A DNA stretch of 5,284 nucleotides from Promethearchaeota archaeon CR_4 (lineage in GTDB: Archaea; Asgardarchaeota; Lokiarchaeia; Sigyniarchaeales; CR-4): contig MBAA01000167.1 of assembly GCA_001940655.1 (NCBI GenBank), forward strand, positions 2,226 to 7,509. The letters are read 5' to 3'. Positions within the stretch are counted from its first letter, which is position 1. The number at the start of each line of letters is the position of its first letter. The translations under genes were made by a program, and so were the position numbers. The notes below the pieces were generated by a model. That model saw only the letters and a list, made by a program, of their open reading frames with translations. It made no database searches and was not told the DNA's origin. Below, in pieces: positions 5,258-5,284 of the stretch.

Positions 5258-5284
5258 ATGGGTAGGTTTGTCAATGAAGGCTGG
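5258..5284 (+). CDS. Possible start of a gene running out of the window
   Basis: ATG at 5258 opens a frame (MGRFVNEGW) that continues to the last base. AGAAGGT lies about 9-10 nt upstream, a plausible but slightly distant binding site. Only nine codons are visible, so neither reality nor function can be judged. If real, it is divergent from the gene ending at 4613 and the AT-rich 5123-5257 would be a shared promoter region. Confidence 0.2.

Noticed and set aside
1..5284. CRISPR arrays, tRNA or rRNA genes, intact insertion sequences
   Set aside because: No regularly spaced direct repeats with spacers, no tRNA-like arms or CCA-type ends, and no transposase motifs were seen on either strand.

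Overview
The window reads as accessory DNA from a prokaryote of roughly 45-50% GC, either an archaeon or a deep-branching bacterium such as a Chloroflexota-like lineage. The evidence is mixed. The phosphoribosyltransferase resembles archaeal hypoxanthine/guanine PRTase-like proteins. The protein at 4613-5122 resembles a family I associate with cyanobacteria and Chloroflexota. The GGTGAT ribosome binding sites fit both domains. I cannot name a species.

Layout from left to right. 1-573 is the 3' part of a tryptophan-rich protein I do not recognise. 597-1076 has no confident gene but holds the first of three decayed fragments of a VWA-domain gene, on the minus strand. 1080-1672 is an intact two-gene toxin-antitoxin module: a DUF433 antitoxin overlapping a DUF5615 PIN-like toxin by 4 nt. 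1722-2121 is the second and longest VWA remnant (minus), still carrying most of the C-terminal half of the domain. 2140-2478 is the C-terminal half of a GT4 glycosyltransferase pseudogene (minus). 2483-3118 is an intact plus-strand PRTase-like gene with altered active-site motifs. 3246-3305 is a degenerate 9-bp tandem array. 3280-3790 is the N-terminal half of the glycosyltransferase pseudogene (minus). 3919-4235 holds one or two small, charged plus-strand ORFs of uncertain reality. 4250-4380 is the third VWA fragment (minus). 4613-5122 is an intact minus-strand gene for a conserved hypothetical protein. 5123-5257 is probably a divergent promoter region, with a possible plus-strand gene start at 5258.

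The main story is rearrangement and decay. The two glycosyltransferase halves lie on one strand in the correct order, but their centre is missing and the PRTase gene on the opposite strand occupies the gap. Three diverged copies of the C-terminal end of one VWA gene, probably a ViaA/CoxE-like partner of a MoxR-type ATPase, are scattered over 3.6 kb with nearly the same end point. The genes that look alive are the toxin-antitoxin pair, the PRTase-like gene, the 169-residue protein and probably the partial first gene. I see no rRNA, tRNA, CRISPR array or intact transposase. No new multi-gene system is demonstrable; the most unusual intact gene is the PRTase-like one, and the most unusual pattern is the set of repeated VWA 3' fragments.
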